Shown here: piece by piece, positions 60,865 to 64,000 of the stretch
Position numbering within the stretch: position 1 is the stretch's first letter
Layout: each line of letters starts with the position of its first letter
NCBI GenBank assembly: GCA_036365455.1
Contig: JAWQUS010000008.1
Location: forward strand, 25,909,611-25,973,610
Direction of reading: 5' to 3'
Length of the DNA stretch: 64,000 nt
Origin: Macrosoma leucophasiata
Lineage: Eukaryota > Arthropoda > Insecta > Lepidoptera > Hedylidae
Position numbers and translations under genes: made by a program
Notes under the pieces: generated by a model
The model's database searches: none
What the model saw: only the letters and a program-made list of their open reading frames with translations
What the model was told of the DNA's origin: nothing

Positions 60865-63800
60865 TTTTTTTTTTTTTATTTTTTATTTTTTATTTTTTTT
60901 TTTTTTTTTTATACCCGAGTAGTTTATTTTACACGGGGATTGAGAATTTTTTAAGTCATTGACTTAAGTCCTCGCTATGAAATACGGGCGACTTTAATCA
61001 ATTTATAAAAACAAAGAGTTTTAGACTTAAGTTTATTGTGCTTTCATTACTAAGTAACGAAACAATTGTAATTTTATAATTATTCTTACTATAGTATATG
61101 CTATTATTATTGTTATTTTATTTTTATTTTTATATATATTATTGTTATATTTATGCATACGTATATATATAGTATTTAATGTTTTATTATTATTATTTAG
61201 ACTATTATTATTGTTATTATTATTTGTATATATATATTTTTTTTTATTTTTATATTTATTATTTATATATGTTTTTTTATTATATGTATTTTTTTTATTT
61301 ATTTTATTTTTATATTATTTGTATATATTTATTATTTTCTTTCAGGTTTAGTTCTATCCGCACAGGAAGTTTGGGTATGAGTAAATCAGGGTAAGTGGCT
61401 TTATGGTATATTTTTATTAAATTCCTTCAGTGAGCTTATGATTTTTTTGACATGATTGAGGTAGGTTAGTTTACAGATTTCTCTATTTGCGATTTCTGAT
61501 AATAAATAAGGGTTATTCATATCGTACATGTTGCAGGTTTGTTCATGTAAGTACCTAGTTTGCGCGTATCGTGGGCACTCTTGGAGGAGGTGCTGGATTG
61601 ACTGTACGGAATTGTTGTCACAAGGACATGAGGGGCTCCTTTTTATTTTAAAACGGTGTAAGTATTCTAGATGGTATCCATGGCCAGTCAGAATTTGCGT
61701 TAGTTCAAAGGAGAGTGGGAAGTTCTTGAATAAGTTAGTAATGGAGTCCAGATTTGGACAGAATTGCTTAGTATGATGTCCTGTCGTGGTATTTAAGTAA
61801 TTTTGTTCGCTGGCTATGTAAGATTCTTGTTTTAATAATTGTCTGGGGTAGCTCATCGGGAAGTGAGCGAAGTCTGGTGGTTTATGAAGGTCAGCTGCAG
61901 ATTTTGCTGCTAGATCAGCTAGTTCGTTACCGCCCAAGACGACGTGGGATTTAATCCATACTATTTTCACTGTTCCGGTGAGCCTGATTTTATGGATGAT
62001 TTGGTGGATAGAGGCAACATTGGAGTTGACGCTATTTCTATTGTCTATTTCCTGTATGGCAGACATTGAGTCAGAGAATATCACTGCGTCCATTGTTTTG
62101 GTTTTCAGGCACCATTCGCAGGCTTTTAGGATGGCAAAGGTCTCCGCCTGAAAGACTGAGCAGCAGGAATGCAGTTTAAATTTTTTGGTGATATTTGGTT
62201 TATTGGGGGCGATGGCCACAAAAGCAGCACCTACTAGGTTGTCGTGTTTACTACCGTCCGTGAATATTCTTGTAGCAGATGATGAGCAAAAGCTGTCAAC
62301 TTCTTCTTCTGTCGTAGCGGTATTTTGATCGATTTGTATGCGTTGTGATGGATGAAGTAATAGTGAAGGATGAACTGATTTATCTAGTGTTATGTCGTTT
62401 GGAAGGAAAGTTGTTGTTCCGTTAATTTTAATTTGTTGTAACTTTGCTATTTCGTTGACTTTTACGTCTAGGGGAGTGAGCTGAGCTAGGGCAATGGCTG
62501 AGTTTGTAGGTATGGTTCTGAATCCCTTGATAATTTTGATGGCAAAGCCCCTCTGCATCGATAGCAGTCGGTGTCTGACAATTTCGTATTTAGTGGCGCT
62601 GTGCCATATCATAGCAGCGTATGTGATGATTGGTTCGATGACCTGTCTATATATTATGTTGACGTTTTCTGATTGTACTCCCCATGTCGGCCTAATGAAG
62701 GTGCATAATTTTTTGTATATTTTTTGAGCTTTATTTATTATATATTTTACATGACTGATGAATTTTAGGTTTTTATCTATGACCACTCCTAGTATTTTGA
62801 TTTCGTCTATAAATTTTATTTGCGATGAATTCATAAATAGTTTTATGTGCTTAGATTTTGGTGTGAAGCTTATTGCCTGTGTTTTGTCGGGTGCAAAGGT
62901 AAGTTTAATGTTATGTCCCCAAGTGTATATTGATTGTAGTACTATGTTTGCTTTATTTTCTAATTCGTGTGTTTTGTTCGCAGATACAATGAGGAGTACG
63001 TCGTCCGCGTATGCCTGGAGGTGGCACCCATCAGGGAGACTAGAAGACAGGAGCTCATCCATAATGAGGTTCCAGAAAAGCGGCCCTAGGACTGAGCCCT
63101 GGATACATCCCCTGGTGAGTGTTTTCGTGGCTTGAGCTTCGCCATAAAACAAGGTTGCAGTCCTATCGTCCATGTAATTTTTAATTAGTTTATAGTAATT
63201 TAGAGGACATTTGATCTCGCGGAGCCTATACAGAAGCTTCGGCCACCACGCGTGATCAAATGCTCCTCTGATGTCGAGTGAAATAGCTATAACTTGTTTT
63301 TTATTTTGTTTTTCAGAGCGGACTGTGTCAATAGCTGTGTTGAGAGCATCTACTGTGGAGGTTTGGGCTTTGAAACCAAATTGTAGTCGGTTGGAATAGT
63401 TTCCTTTTTCTATGTGGTAAACGAGTCTTTGGAAAAGCAATTTTTCGAGAAGTTTGCCTATGATGTTAAGTAGTCCTATCGGCCGGTAAGAAGAGATGTC
63501 ATTATAGTTTTCTTTATTGGGTTTAGGCACGGTTTTTATGACAGCTTCCTTCCAGGTACGTGGCATGTAACCGAGTTGTACGCATCTATTTAGTATATGG
63601 ACTATAATTTCAGGGTAACAGTCTGTGAAATGGGTCCAGATATCCGCGGTGAGGTGATCTGGACCTGGAGCCTTCTTTGAACTGAAGCTGTTCAAGCAGT
63701 GTATAACTTCGCTAATTGTAAATTCCGTATCGTCCGTGGTATTTGGGGTCAGTTCAGAGTTGTCGCGAATCTGTCGCTGTTCAAGAGAGTCGAGGCTTGG

Positions 63801-64000
63801 GTCGTCGTCGGGGTAAAATTTTGTGAGCAGGGTATTAGCTGTATCAGTACTGGAGGTAGTGTAGTCTCCGTTGCCAATGTGGGGGGTGCTAGGGGATTTT
63901 ATTTGAGGTACGTTTTTGAGGAGCCGATTTGTCTGCGACCACACGTTTTCTTTACCTTGTAAGGAGCAAAAGTCTTTGAAGCTTTCGGTAGCTGCTTTCC
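60865..64000 (-). mobile_element. TRAS-like element 5, 3' part (continues past the window)
   Basis: It repeats the 3' end of element 4 (50974-54109) base for base as far as I can read, at a constant offset of 9,891 bp. The rest lies beyond the window edge. Confidence 0.93.
61401..64000 (-). CDS. TRAS-like ORF2 (element 5), C-terminal part
   Basis: The open frame runs off the right edge. The visible 866 codons begin inside the region before the reverse transcriptase. They then carry SYRPIGLLNI, SLDIRGAFDHAWW, YADDVLLIV, RNase H and the CPCDNNSVQS cluster, with the same residues as element 4. The endonuclease and ORF1 are outside the window. Confidence 0.93.
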   Translation of the reverse strand, partial: KAATESFKDFCSLQGKENVWSQTNRLLKNVPQIKSPSTPHIGNGDYTTSSTDTANTLLTKFYPDDDPSLDSLEQRQIRDNSELTPNTTDDTEFTISEVIHCLNSFSSKKAPGPDHLTADIWTHFTDCYPEIIVHILNRCVQLGYMPRTWKEAVIKTVPKPNKENYNDISSYRPIGLLNIIGKLLEKLLFQRLVYHIEKGNYSNRLQFGFKAQTSTVDALNTAIDTVRSEKQNKKQVIAISLDIRGAFDHAWWPKLLYRLREIKCPLNYYKLIKNYMDDRTATLFYGEAQATKTLTRGCIQGSVLGPLFWNLIMDELLSSSLPDGCHLQAYADDVLLIVSANKTHELENKANIVLQSIYTWGHNIKLTFAPDKTQAISFTPKSKHIKLFMNSSQIKFIDEIKILGVVIDKNLKFISHVKYIINKAQKIYKKLCTFIRPTWGVQSENVNIIYRQVIEPIITYAAMIWHSATKYEIVRHRLLSMQRGFAIKIIKGFRTIPTNSAIALAQLTPLDVKVNEIAKLQQIKINGTTTFLPNDITLDKSVHPSLLLHPSQRIQIDQNTATTEEEVDSFCSSSATRIFTDGSKHDNLVGAAFVAIAPNKPNITKKFKLHSCCSVFQAETFAILKACEWCLKTKTMDAVIFSDSMSAIQEIDNRNSVNSNVASIHQIIHKIRLTGTVKIVWIKSHVVLGGNELADLAAKSAADLHKPPDFAHFPMSYPRQLLKQESYIASEQNYLNTTTGHHTKQFCPNLDSITNLFKNFPLSFELTQILTGHGYHLEYLHRFKIKRSPSCPCDNNSVQSIQHLLQECPRYAQTRYLHEQTCNMYDMNNPYLLSEIANREICKLTYLNHVKKIISSLKEFNKNIP

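Overview
The window looks like the end region of a moth or butterfly chromosome. Support comes from insect-type TTAGG telomeric repeats, telomere-repeat-specific R1-clade (TRAS-like and SART-like) non-LTR retrotransposons, a tRNA-derived SINE with a typical lepidopteran tail, and an intron-rich host gene. The G-rich TTAGG strand reads left to right, so the chromosome end should lie to the right of base 64000. There is no bacterial or viral gene content.

Bases 1-24,900 are ordinary, AT-rich, proximal sequence. The only host protein-coding gene I can support is an SLC36 (pathetic-like) proton-coupled amino-acid transporter on the + strand. I rebuilt it from eight exons (7385-19059); all junction phases agree and it encodes 439 codons. 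Its 9-kb third intron holds a degenerate RTE-type LINE and a young, apparently intact Ty3/gypsy LTR retrotransposon (11089-16123, minus strand). That element has a classical A AAA AAC frameshift site. It also has an unusual leader that is complementary to its own predicted transcript start, which suggests self-primed reverse transcription. Around the gene lie a GC island, a SINE, LINE pieces, dispersed repeats and two inverted-repeat elements.

Bases 24,900-34,600 are subtelomeric. TTAGG tracts begin at 24,916. Between them lie a short non-autonomous TRAS-type element, a block of degenerate satellites carrying about ten CTCF-like motifs, minisatellites and a 171-bp direct repeat. A TRAS-like element follows; its ORF1 is broken by an internal deletion and its ORF2 lacks the RNase H end.

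Bases 34,600-64,000 are a telomeric retrotransposon array with TTAGG spacers. In order it contains a SART-orientation 3' fragment (+ strand), a full-length TRAS-like element of about 8.2 kb, a second short non-autonomous element, and three further TRAS-like elements. All TRAS-like elements run on the minus strand, with poly(A) facing the chromosome interior. Intact elements carry ORF1 (three CCHC knuckles) and ORF2 (apurinic-type endonuclease, reverse transcriptase, RNase H, C-terminal Cys/His motif).

The most striking structure is a perfect 350-bp monomer array in the 5' UTR: 2.8 copies in one element and 11.8 in the next. It appears identical between elements whose proteins are clearly diverged. 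The last two elements appear identical and are spaced exactly 9,891 bp apart together with their TTAGG spacer. This points to telomere maintenance by a mix of targeted retrotransposition and unequal recombination through 5'-UTR repeats, although assembly error must be excluded.
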